A stretch of DNA of 64,000 nt from Ancylostoma caninum (lineage: Eukaryota; Nematoda; Chromadorea; Rhabditida; Ancylostomatidae): the NCBI GenBank assembly GCA_037903475.1, contig JBAJFG010000472.1, positions 744,001 to 808,000 of the forward strand. Direction: 5' to 3'. Every line of letters begins with the position of its first letter. Position 1 is the stretch's first letter. The notes under the pieces are model-generated. The model did not search any database. It saw only the letters and a list, made by a program, of their open reading frames with translations, and was not told the DNA's origin. The translations under genes and the position numbers were made by a program. Below, one piece after another: positions 22,917-33,948 of this stretch.

Positions 22917-24993
22917 TACATATCCATGTGGTTTTTCTCTTATTACATTTTCGACATTTCACTGGGTGAGGAAGCATTCCCGAACAGCGACCTTATCTTA
23001 TTTTTTATATTTTACTTATTTTTACGGTTGTTTTTCTGTCTGTTTGTCTGTTTCTTATCCATTTATTTGCTTTTTCACTTACTGTTAGTAATTTTTGGCA
23101 ACTATCTACATAAGACACGGTCCACGACTCTGATTGCCCTTGTCTAAACCCGCTTTTTCCAAGTTCTGTAGGTTTTGATCCTAACTTTTTATGGAGTTCT
23201 CATAACTTTATTTTAAAACCCAAGACAAAACATAAATGCAGAGATGCAATGACTGGAATAAGTGCGAAAAAATAGTAATGAGTTTGATTAACTGATTATA
23301 GTGTGCGACAGATAGACGGGTGAAAAGGGGGCGGAGCTTATTAGTTATTTTAATGCGCTTGTTGTGATTTCATTTTTTAGGCTTCACCCCGGAACGGTGG
23401 GAAAAGGTCCAAGGAATAACGGGGGTGTTTGCCACGTTCGTGATTCAGATTGAAAGAATTATCTCACGAGTTATTGTTATTTTATTATTTGTGGGAACCT
23501 TTAAAAAATTAGAAGAGAAAGAAAAACAGCCGTGTCTTATATAAAGTAGTAATAGTAATTACAACATTAATATATAGTAATTCTCGAGCACTACATATAT
23601 ATTCAAGGAAGCCACACCATTGTCAATAAGCAGCTCAGATTTTCTAATTCCGCCGTCAACAAACAGCTAAGCCGGTATTAATTGATGTTCATCTGTTTAT
23701 GGCTTCTGTAAAGGGAGAAAGGCGGATGTTAGGAAAAACCCAACTCTTCCGGGGTGTCAAAGATCATGAAGAGATTTTCTTGCATGGTCATTATTGCACA
23801 AGCTATCTACACAAGAAAACGTTGCTTGAAAGTCCCCATGTTCTGGATATGGATGCGCTAGGATATATAGTAAGATTTTGATTAAAGTACGGGGTCATGT
23901 CTCGTGGGATGGGATCAAGGGATGCTCCTTTCTCCTTTTGGTTTTATTGGTAACAAAATTGCGACAAGCCGTTCAAAACCATCACATTTCCCCTCTATTT
24001 CGAGCCATTTTGCGTTCAAATGCGACCAGATGACTCTCATAATCCCGAACAACAGGTCGTCTTGGAGGTCCTTCCCCCTGCTTACTTGCTATCCCTCGAC
24101 GTTAATGTCCTTCTCCGCACTGCTTTTCTGTCAGATTCGGGTAATCATGGCGAAACCAGAAAGCTTCATATATGAATCGAAAATCTGCCAAAATCCAGGC
24201 TCATCCAGGCTCACAGTATGGAACCACAGGGATACATACGCTTTTTTTGCGGATTGCCCGCAGAACAGATGGGGAACGATACTTAGGTGGCTCTAAAACG
24301 GCAGATTTAACTAAATTTGAGTTAATTATTTAAGTTATTTAAGTTAAGTTCTAAATTCAAAAGACGCACGTAGATCGTTTTGGAAATCTCGACTTCTTCG
24401 AGGGTAGCCACAAACTCTTCCGGAATCTGCCAGTTTGAAGTCACCAGAGATCCTGGATGTGTCACATCTCTCCAGCGCACTCAGCACATCTCACGTGCCC
24501 TTACGCCTTGACTTCAATTACGAGATTAATCAGTAAATATTCCCGTGAGTTGCTAATTTCGTATTCCTTAAGGGCATTGGTTTTTCTGCGAGAATGTCTG
24601 CAAAGACACAGAGTCCTAAGCAGATTAACCAGCATCAGCAATACTAAGGAAACAGGTTTTGGCATGGTTCCGAGAAAAAAATTATGGAATTACGTACGTT
24701 TAGTGATAGTAAATTTTTTTAAAACGTTTCATCAAAATTCCTTTGTTTTTGCCTGTAGGGACTCCTCGTTTACAAAGTAGTTCTGTAGGAGTTACACTAG
24801 AAAATGAAATTTCCACAAAAAAATGGACATTGTTATGCGAATGAAAACTTTTGAATCAGCCTAGTCCCTTAGCTCATACCTTGCATGGGTCATCTTACGA
24901 TTATTTGAGGTGTATACCTGACTAAGATTAAGCAAAGCACAATAATGGGTGAGTTTTCATAAATACCTTGACGCGGACATGTACAGCAAGGAG
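22917..24993. other. Intergenic, no gene recognised
   Basis: AT-rich with a short TCTGTCTGTTTGTCTGTTT tract near 23034. Frames of 60-130 codons at 23699-23881, 23904-24296 and 24457-24780 lack domains and splice partners; not called. Confidence 0.4.
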
Positions 24994-25200
24994 CCGTTGC
25001 ATAGGGGCGTGGCCACTCTTCAATGATTGGTCCACGCATTTCCCATTTCCGCCCTTGTGTCTAAAGTCGTCCGACATTCATATATGTATGAGAAAATCAT
25101 GTGCACACGAACTATGTGATTGCTTGGCGCTAAAGGGAGGCTACGAGGCTGTTTGACTGTTCGAATGGACCAATCATGGTGCAGAAGCCACGCCCCCCCT
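24994..25200. mobile_element. MITE-like foldback, AGGGGCGTGGC ends
   Basis: Left end AGGGGCGTGGCCACT, then ATGATTGGTCCA; right end the reverse complement pattern TGGACCAATCATG, then AAGCCACGCCCC. About 40 bases per arm with a few mismatches. No coding capacity. Confidence 0.55.
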
Positions 25201-25948
25201 CCCTGCTATCTAATGATGCAGTAATCCATGACCCAATTAAGTTGGAGAATCGTACCATTATCAAATGTTTCTGGGAGTGATTTCTCCGCTTTTGAGTTTG
25301 GTTTTCACTGTTTATAGATTAATTTCAAGATGATCGCTACTTACTATAATATAACTACTTCACCCTACTTCATATTTAACGCTTCATATTACCACTCTTA
25401 CTACATGATAAACCCTTCATTTTACTTCATTACTACTCCGTATTACTACTCCGAATTCAACACCATAGTATAACTGTCACACCACAAAGTATAAATGCAC
25501 CACTTCAAGCTGATATGAACCTAGAGGAATAATTAAATTCCCTAGAGTCATGTGAATCCAATAATTTATCTTCTGCTGTTTTTATTATCTTTTATTTGGA
25601 GAGAACTAACAAAGGTAGCAGCAGTAGCAGCTGACTTGCATAAGTCCAGCTCACCCTTAGACCATTCACTTAATGCAAATTATTGGTTTGTTGAGTAGAT
25701 GCCCATAAATCTTAGGTACGACCTACCATTACTTCGTCAGAAACAACTGTATTTCTATGTTATTGAGTGAGCCGTGCACTGAAGGGCGAAAAGCGAACAT
25801 CGAACAGCACTCCGTTCATGTTTCCCTCGCTACTTGGTACATGCTCATTCCATGCATATCTAGCAGAGGAAGTTCACCACAATTCACAATTGTGGGCCAT
25901 CCTTACTTTGTGTGTAATTCAGGATGTGTCTTTTCCGGGACTAGGGAA

Positions 25949-26185
25949 CTCAGAACCCCGAAACGACTTGTCGACGAGCATTTGGCGAGCAGGTATCCGA
26001 TCGCATCTGAAATTTGCTTTTCTAAAAGCTTGTCGACAACTTGTCCGCTCAAAAGCTTGTCGACAACTTGGTTTTCGGTGGCGTGATGACGTCAAACTTG
26101 TCGACAACGACTTGCTGGTCAAAAACTCGTTTGCAAGTTGTTTCTGGGCAAAGCTGGGCCGACAACTTATTTTCCGGGTTCTGAG
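25949..26185 (-). repeat. TTGTCGACAA-rich element, copy D, 237 bp with inverted ends
   Basis: Starts CTCAGAACCCC and ends GGGTTCTGAG, so the outer 10 bases are inverted repeats. It contains CTTGTCGACAACTTG units and GATGACGTCAAACTTG, aligned in reverse to copies A and C. It is the most compact copy. No clear target-site duplication flanks it. Confidence 0.7.
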
Positions 26186-27840
26186 AATAGTTGATCTGGT
26201 ACGCACTGTCCCTGCATGCTTGCAAATCATCGCAAAATCAAAACAAGACATCTGAATATCAGGAAAAGAAGCTCATTCCTGAAATGAAGTCTACTAGGCC
26301 AACTAGCCGAATTTTTTTTTAATGATTGCACCCCCAGTCTCTTTTTTTTCTTCCGATCATTCAACCATATGGATCTCGTTATGGAGTCCATCCTAATCAT
26401 GCCTCACAGAATCTAAAATCTCACTCTCCCTCCCTCAGAGTTAGCCACGTCTGCTTCTAATTGTTGAAACTGTCCTGGTGAAGTCTGTGTTTACACCACT
26501 CGAAAAATGCTCTGAACGACGGGACCTAATGAGATCGTTTACTGGATCGTTGCATCTGGGATTTGACGCTGCCGACCGCACGTCTGTTCATTTTGTTGCT
26601 TAACCCTTCGTCGCGCACTTCCACAAAAAATCGCTGGCCCGGATAATGCTAATTTATACCGTATAGTGTGAGAAATATACTTATTTATTATGAAATTTCT
26701 CGGTACAGCAACTATTTGTAAATTAAAGAGAGAAAGTTCTTCTACACGGGGGACGTCCTTTGCTTCTCCTGTTGTTGTTTTTTTTTAAACCACAATTCTC
26801 TTAACGGACAATCAATGGTTGAATTCGTGGATTTTCACCATTGCTTTTCAATTGGCTCCTTAGCCAAGAAAGGCTGATTATACTCCTCACTCACCTTGGC
26901 CAAAATTTTGAATCAAACCGAAAATTTAACCAATTGACGACAGCGCCGCCATTTTTGCGCATTTCCATATTTTCGCAAGCTAAAGCTCTTTTCTCTGCTC
27001 CGGATCTTCTGCAGGGATTCCTATACAGGTTTTTCTAGTCATATTGACTTAGAAGTACAGTGACTTTTTATGTAAGATAAGCTAAGTCCATTAAGATTCT
27101 ATGATCTCACAAACGGAATCCTGCAGAAAATGGCGCGGCTCACAGGCGAGCGGCGCGGTCGTCAATGGATTCATTCTCATAAGCCATCACTACAGATCAA
27201 AATTGTGGGAATTACAGACCATTTTCTGATAAAAACACACCTTCTTCTCTCTTAATTTTCAATTGGGCAGCGGTCAAGACGTTCGCCGCGACGCGACCGC
27301 GCCGCACGCATGCGCTCATCAAGTTCAGGTTGTTTCTTCAAATTCGACTCGCTAAATGACATCGGTGGCCACTTTCTCACATTTTGCGGGCTCCGAAAAC
27401 ACTCATCCGTCCCACTAAAGCTTAGAAAAGTTGTCCATATCCACGCAAAACTGCTCGTACCCTAGAAGGCTGCAGCCGCGACGCGCACATGAATCGACCA
27501 ATCACAGACCAGCAGCGTACCTCTTGTCACGCAGCGTTTTCATTTAAGCTCATCTGGTTGCAGAGCAGTATTCGTGTCCAAGTTCCAGAACAAAATCCGG
27601 ACAGATTTTAAGCGTGCTTTGAGAAAAACCTTCTACTGCTGTCAGTGCTTCTTACCTGTCCAACGTTTACTGAAAGAACAAGCAAATTGCCCATATGACG
27701 TCAAACGAGCACATTTTACTTCACATAGGTCGGCTTGTAAGCTGTTTTTGAGAAAACACTTTGATTTCTAAGCGAGGGGAGGAAATTGCGAGGGGAGAAG
27801 ACGAGAACGGGTTCCCGCTCTCTTCTCTTCTCTTTTTCTA
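26186..27840. other. Intergenic, no gene recognised
   Basis: A GC-rich repeat-like patch near 27110-27310 contains GGCGCGG and GACCGCGCCGC motifs found in other elements of the window. No coding exon recognised. Confidence 0.4.
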
Positions 27841-28290
27841 TCTCTTGTTCCTTGCTCACCCTCATCTATATCTTCGCTCTCAGTCTCAGCCTCATCGTTA
27901 TGTACTCATGCTCATGTTCATCCTCAACCTCATCCTCATTCTGATGTTCACCCTCATATTCATCCTTATCCTCACCTACAACAACATCCTCACAATAAGG
28001 TTCAACCTGCCCCTAGCTCTCATCGTCATTCTCTTCCTCATTTCTACTTCATCCTTATCCTCATCTTCATCCTCATACTCATTTTCATCTCTTTCTCATC
28101 CTTCCCTCTCATTCTCGTCTTCACCCGCACCCTCGTCTTCATCTCTATCCTCATCCTTGTTCTCACATCCTAATTCTCACCGTCTCTCGCTCTTATCTAA
28201 ATTCACATCCTTATCTTCACCCTTACCTCTCCTCCTACCCTTATCCTCATCAATCCTTGACCCATCCTCTTCCTCTCGTCTTCATCTTCT
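27840..28290 (+). repeat. TCATCC/CTCATCCTCA-rich pyrimidine tract
   Basis: About 450 bases almost purely of C and T with regular A, built from degenerate CTCATCCTCA, CATCTTCA and TTCTCATCC units. The long frame through it (228 codons at 27761-28447) is a low-complexity by-product rich in Leu and Ser and is not called a gene. Confidence 0.8.
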
Positions 28291-29270
28291 CTCTCTCCCT
28301 TTCACTTCCTACACATATTATGTTTTCTCTTCCCTCATTCTTCTATTTTCCTTATCTTGGCCTTCGCTTTCTCCTACTCGGTCCACCAACTGCTCTTACG
28401 CATTCTTATTACCTTTACATGATTTCATCCAAAAAATACAAACATAAAAATGCCTTAAAAATACTTGATTAATTTAAATGAATGACACATAAAAAATATT
28501 AAATAAATCAAAGAAATAGGTGAAAACTTAAACCAGAATGCATTGCATTTCCTCATTTCTCTGATTCCCCGCACCGGAAAAACTTTTTTAAAATTATGCT
28601 CGCCTCGCCGTTAGGAAAGTCATCCTCCTCATTATGAAAATGTTCTTTTTCCAAACTTGGTTTGGAACGAAACGTGCTGCTTTTTGGAGCTCCACACTGG
28701 ATCAAAATCTGTTGTCAATTTAGACAGCTTACGTTCAGGCAATTCTTAGATCTGCCCCCAGCAGTTACGTCACTCGAAGCTGGATTTCCGCCGTTTGATG
28801 TGTTTATTTCTCCCACATTAAGATCCATATGTTATCCGTGATTTCGGCCTCGCCGAGCTCATAAAACATCACATGATTGCCCGTCCGAATATTCATAAAA
28901 CGTAAATTACAAAATATAGCTGCAGAGCGGCTATGAGGAACTGTTATTTTATTGTCATAACATTATTTACAACTCAAAATGATATATGTATGTACGGGCC
29001 TCTTCAAGAGTGTTTTCTTCTCATTACAATACATCGCATTACATATTTTCATATTTTATTTCGTGCTTTTCAATCTCTCCAAAACAGCTTTCAACAATTT
29101 TTTTCACTGAAATTTAACTAAGGGCTGGGTAGCCGTCCTTTCAACACGTTTTTTTAAGAACTAGATGTCGTTTCTAATGGTCGAATTATTGGGTATTATT
29201 CAGCTTTTTTGCTTGTAGGTTTAAGTATTCATAGGTGAATTGTGTCACACGACTTTTGATGGTGCACCTA
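28291..29270. other. Intergenic, no gene recognised
   Basis: No recognisable coding segment, RNA gene or element ends. Confidence 0.35.
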
Positions 29271-30824
29271 CAGTAGCGAGCAAAAAGATTGCAACTTTTG
29301 GTTTTTCGTCCATAACTCCTTTCAAAGAAGAGCCTGGAGGTTCCAATTTTTATGGGAGTTGTAGGTACTCATTTGAGGCAGGAGTGCGTTAAAACTCCCT
29401 CACTCCATCGACTTCTTTTTTTTTAAGAAAAATTTTTCTCACAGAAGTCGAAATCTATATTTTGGGACCATTCGCAAAATTTTACAAAATGACGTCTGTC
29501 ATTAACATCTTGCCACGAGTTGGTTTCTTGCAGCAGGATTAATCCATGTACGCTAGAAACTGTGCATGCGCTGACCACTGGTTGACATCTACGGAGACTA
29601 TGTGGATTAGTTTAGCAGTGCTTCTCTGTGGATGTTTCTGTCACCCTGGCTCCCTCTATCATCTCTGTTTAGAAGGGAGGATGCTGCTGACGGTTCTCTA
29701 AGTTTAGTTACAAGTGCTAAGTTTGAATACAGTTCATTGCTCCCTCAGAATTGTGAAATATTCCGGCTTGTTACAATACAGCCAATTGTGCACCTCACGC
29801 AAAAAAAGTTTTGGAATTTTTTTTGGCTCGGGGAGGAAGATAAGTTAAGGATCCTGTGTGTGTCAAAGATACTACTGGGTTTCCGGAAAATTGCTGTGTA
29901 CAAGTGGATTCATGCCGCCTTGGATTTGTCGATACAGGACTACTTGAAGTGAGCAGTGCTGGTCATTGGCACAGGCGTGTACGCCCCTTCGCCCAACTGG
30001 TGAGTTTTCACACTTATCCTAGTGCATTTTGCTCTGACAATGTCTCGCTTGGTTTGCTCCATCTAATTCAAACTGAACTAGCCCGTCTTTGTAGTGATAA
30101 GTTACAGCATCCCACTTCCGTGCTTTCTGAGGGAGTTCATTGTACATTTGTAAGACGTGCCTCATCAAATCCGAGGCGGCATGAATCCACGTGTTCATAG
30201 CAATTTTCTAGGAACCCTGGAGTATCTTTAGCACACATGGGATCCTCAACCAATCTTCCTCCCCGAGCCCGAAAAAATTCCAGAACTTTTTTTGCGTGAG
30301 GTGCACAACTGGCTGTATTGTAACTAGCCAGAATATTTCACAATTCCAAGGGAGCTATGAACTGTATTCAAACTTAACACCTGTAACTGAACTTATAGAA
30401 CCGTCAGCAGCATCTCTCCCTTCTTAACAGAGATAATAAAGGGAGCCAGGGTGACAGAAATATCCACAGAGAAGCACTGCTAAACTAATCCACATAGTCT
30501 CCGTAGATGTCAACTAGTGGTCAGCGCATGCACAGTTTCTAGCGTACATGGATTAATCCTGCCACAAGAAACCAACTCTTGGTAAGATGTTGATGACGGA
30601 CGTCATTTTGTAAAATTTTGCGAATGGTCCCAAAATACAGATTCCGACTTCTGTGCGAAATTTTTTTCTTTAAAAACGAGAATTCAATGGAGTAAGGGAG
30701 TTTTGACGCATTCCTGCCTCAAATGTGTATCTACAACTCCCATAAAAATTTGAACCACCAGGCTCTCCTTTGAAAGGAATTATGGACGAAAAACCAAAAG
30801 TTGCAATCTTTTTGCTCGCTACTG
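29271..30824. mobile_element. 1.55-kb palindromic DNA transposon, TA-flanked
   Basis: Left end CAGTAGCGAGCAAAAAGATT and right end AATCTTTTTGCTCGCTACTG, flanked by TA on both sides. The two arms are reverse complements over about 650 bases each, from 29271 to about 29930 and from about 30170 to 30824, with scattered mismatches and small indels; about 240 bases in the middle are single-copy. Matching landmarks include CACCCTGGCTCCCT in the left arm and AGGGAGCCAGGGTG in the right. No transposase frame survives. Confidence 0.85.
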
Positions 30825-31790
30825 TATGTGATGTATTCAGTAAATAAATAAATAACTTTTCTCTCTTTCCTTGTAATTTTCCAATCTCTGCTCCTCACGT
30901 TGACGCATCTGTGAGTGCACAAATAAAATAGTTCTCTGTAAATGTAATGCTGACCCTACCTTGCAAAGCCCCACCATAGAGGGCTCATAGAAAGCTTAAA
31001 GAGCAAAATTTGCCTTTTGACCTTTTTTCCTCCAGTTCTTAACTTTTTTATTCTAGTGACACACTGTTCTCGACTACAAATCGTTTCATGGAGACCGATT
31101 TTCTCTCGTGATCCTATCGCGACGGTTCCCGGGTACATTCTGACTGAACTTCGCAGAAACCGGGCGTTTCCGAAATCACCTTAAAATCTAAGGTAAAGTC
31201 TAAGGTATCCGCTTAAAAGCTTAAAATTCTGAAGAAATCCTTGGTGAAATCTAAGGTATCCGCCTAAAGCCTGGCTTTTCTGCCCTTATTTCTCTCTTCT
31301 TCTACCGAATTAGGTTCATCCGAGCATGCATTTATGTGCTATTGACAGCTAGAGAAATCATAGACAGCTCCTTAAACTACTTTGCTACGAACCTCAAACT
31401 CCCACTTTTTGTGAAAAAAAAACACGCTCAGAAATGAAAGGTTTAACAATCGGTTGAAATTTTGGTAGTATATTGGGAATAGTATTAGCTTTTCAGATTT
31501 TTACTGGTAATTTTTTAGCTCCGGTTCTAGGGTCGAGAGGTGAAGTATTTAAATTACGATCAGTTAATAATATACTGATAGCACCAGCTAACACAGGCAC
31601 ATCCATATCCTTCGGCATGAGTGAGGCCTAAAAGCCTGATTTTTTTGCGTAGCGCCGAGATGGGGATGGTGTGCCAGGCTTCGCAACATCCATATGGAAC
31701 CTATCGCAGTCAATCCTCGGGACGACTTGGGAGGCCTGATCATGTGAGGTCCGCAAAAATTCCCAGTAACTGCCGATGCCTCATGAACGG

Positions 31791-32002
31791 GGGGGGGGTG
31801 TATCATCGTGAGGAAAAACGAGGCGGAGCCTCCCCGCCCGTCACGATCAACTCGTCCTCGGACGCATTCAAATTTTGTATACTGATGTATAGCGGAACAC
31901 CGAGAACGAGTCAACCGTTTTGGGGGGGGGGGGAGGACGAATTGAACAAACCAATCGTAGAACAATGCCACGCCCCGTTTTCCCTCACAATGGTTCACAC
32001 CC
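31791..32002. mobile_element. MULE-like MITE, GGGTGTGGGTCATGATGAG family, diverged copy
   Basis: Left end GGGTGTATCATCGTGAGGAA, right end the reverse complement pattern ACAATGGTTCACACCC. The flanks CATGAACGG and CATGAAGGG look like a 9-bp target duplication with one mismatch. Two better copies lie at 39027 and 41956. Confidence 0.55.
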
Positions 32003-32399
32003 CATGAAGGGCTGAGAGGGGGGTTAGACCAATTTTTAGATTTCTAGTTTATGTTCAGTTCAAAGACTTCATTCATCCTTCTCAGCTGCATTTTTCTGTA
32101 GTTTTTTTTTTCTATTTCTATCCTCCCAGTCACAAAATTCAGCAACGGACTTTACCTTCAACATTTTTACCGGAAAATTTCTTGGCCACGCCTCCATTTC
32201 CAAACCTGTTTCTATGACGGTAACTGGGAAACTCGCACTGTATAGCTCTGTAAAAACGCAAGTAATGGATTGTTCTGACATTAAAAGGTAGCAAAATCTT
32301 GGAGCAGATCTTTCGGAGGATATAAAGATGTATATATTTGAATTATTGTACGCATTCACGCCCCTTTACTCATTTATTTGTATCACTTCACTTTTATCT

Positions 32400-32535
32400 G
32401 CGTCGAGTGTCTCGCGTTATGCCTTGAAATGGGTGTGGCCAAGCTCTACTAATGGTCGGTATACCCAATCGGCCAATTGCAGGGCCATTCAGCTCCGCCC
32501 ACTCCGGGTATAACGCTTCATATCCTCCATGTCTA
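32400..32535 (-). repeat. Dispersed repeat, copy 1
   Basis: Read on the minus strand it shares ATGAAGCGTTATAC and following sequence (GATTGG, then AGAGCT) with plus-strand 34355-34465. Function unknown; probably a MITE relic. Confidence 0.4.
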
Positions 32536-33239
32536 TTTACTAAACTGCATTTACAAATGAAATCACTCGTGCATTTCTTTACTCGGTACATCCCATTCAT
32601 TCATGTCATTCATTCCACTTATTTATTTATTTGTTTCTTTATTTATTTATTCAACAATTATTTTGTTCCATTGCAAAGCATTTCATATCATTTTTTTCTC
32701 TTTCATGGCAAGCTTTCCTTTTTTGGCGACAAATTTCGGCACTGTAGCGCACTATATATCCCGATGGAAATGCCCATTGGGTTTTTTTTGTTTTTTGCTA
32801 CTTATGTGTGGTTTTTTTTTTCCGGTGAAAACACGCATGATAAAAGTTTCTCCTGCCTTCGCAAACAGGAAGATTGTGCACGTCTAGAGGATAAAATTTT
32901 TCCTTCCCCATGAGGGGTACTACCCCTCAGAATTTCCGAGAAGCTTTCGATCAACTTCTCCTCTAGGCGCTCCATTCGGCTGCTTTTTCCAGCAATTCTC
33001 GGATCGACGCAATTTCGTGTCGAGAACAAGGCCAATTACGAAGTGCAGTGCACGGTGAGGGGCGAGCTCAGGACACTCGACGACGAGCATAATACCTTTA
33101 ATGTGCTTGTACTTAGGTCCATGTTGTTCCTTCAGTGCTAGAATATGTTATCACCAGCCTACATTTTCTATAAAACATTGGATTTTGTGCATTTCGTAGG
33201 GTTCCGTTCGATGAAATCTACAGAATTAGAAACTTCTGC

Positions 33240-33760
33240 AAAAGTCACGCAAAATTGTGGTTAATTTCGCGCCGATACATAATTCAGCCGTGCGCACGCG
33301 ACGCAACCGCACGCATGGGTCGCAGTGCGGCTGGACGAAGCTCTCTAGGACTGCTAAAGCTGTAGAACTGTACATCCTCCACAGTAAGATATGAGAATGA
33401 TGCTGAGTCCAAGTAAATAAAACCTTTACTGCAGGCCAATCACTCTTGCATCCACAGAGTATCCCGTTTGGTCTGCCGCACCGCACCACCCACGCGATGC
33501 GGCAGACGGCTGGGCGTTGTTATTGTCAAGCGTTGTCGACATCTATGTTTTTCTTATGTTTTCACCCAAGCATTTCAGAATTAAGACAAATAAACAAAGA
33601 AATAGTGTAAAATATCGCTTGGAAACGATAGCGCTCAGCTGAGCTGCCGCGCCGCGCCACGTAGGTGAGCGGCGCGGCAAACCAGACGGGGGGTATTTTA
33701 TGGTGCAAAAGTGATTGGATGGCTCTACATATATGTATAGCTTCAATTCTATGTATTCGT
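33240..33760. repeat. Diverged inverted repeat with GCCGCACCGCAC motifs
   Basis: The segment 33410-33500 read in reverse (GTGCGGCAGACCAAACGGG, then GCAAGAGTGATTGG) resembles 33655-33720 (GCGCGGCAAACCAGACGGG, then GCAAAAGTGATTGG). A related GC-rich piece is at 38890-38990. Likely old MITEs just upstream of the ion-channel gene. Confidence 0.45.
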
Positions 33761-33930
33761 GGATTAATTTCAAGTAAAATTTTGAAGTTTTCGCGTGATT
33801 TCCTTCCTTCTTTCTGGAGTTTCCTGCTTTCTCCTCATGTGGTCTAGACCCCTCTCCCTTTTCCGGTCGTTCCGTCATGTTATTTTCCACATGTTGTTTA
33901 CAAATACAAGTGCCGTCACCCTATCCATAA

Positions 33931-33948
33931 TTCAGCTGGGATGCGGTG
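33931..33948 (+). promoter_or_regulatory. Possible trans-splice acceptor and two-codon upstream ORF
   Basis: TTCAG ends at 33935, 13 bases before the chosen start codon, and could accept a spliced leader. An earlier ATG at 33941 opens ATG CGG TGA, whose stop overlaps the chosen start (TGATG at 33947-33951). A leader this short with such an upstream frame would be expected to affect initiation. Confidence 0.35.

Noticed and set aside
27761..28447. 228-codon open frame
   Set aside because: It runs through a TCATCC-rich pyrimidine tract and encodes only Leu/Ser/Phe low-complexity sequence.
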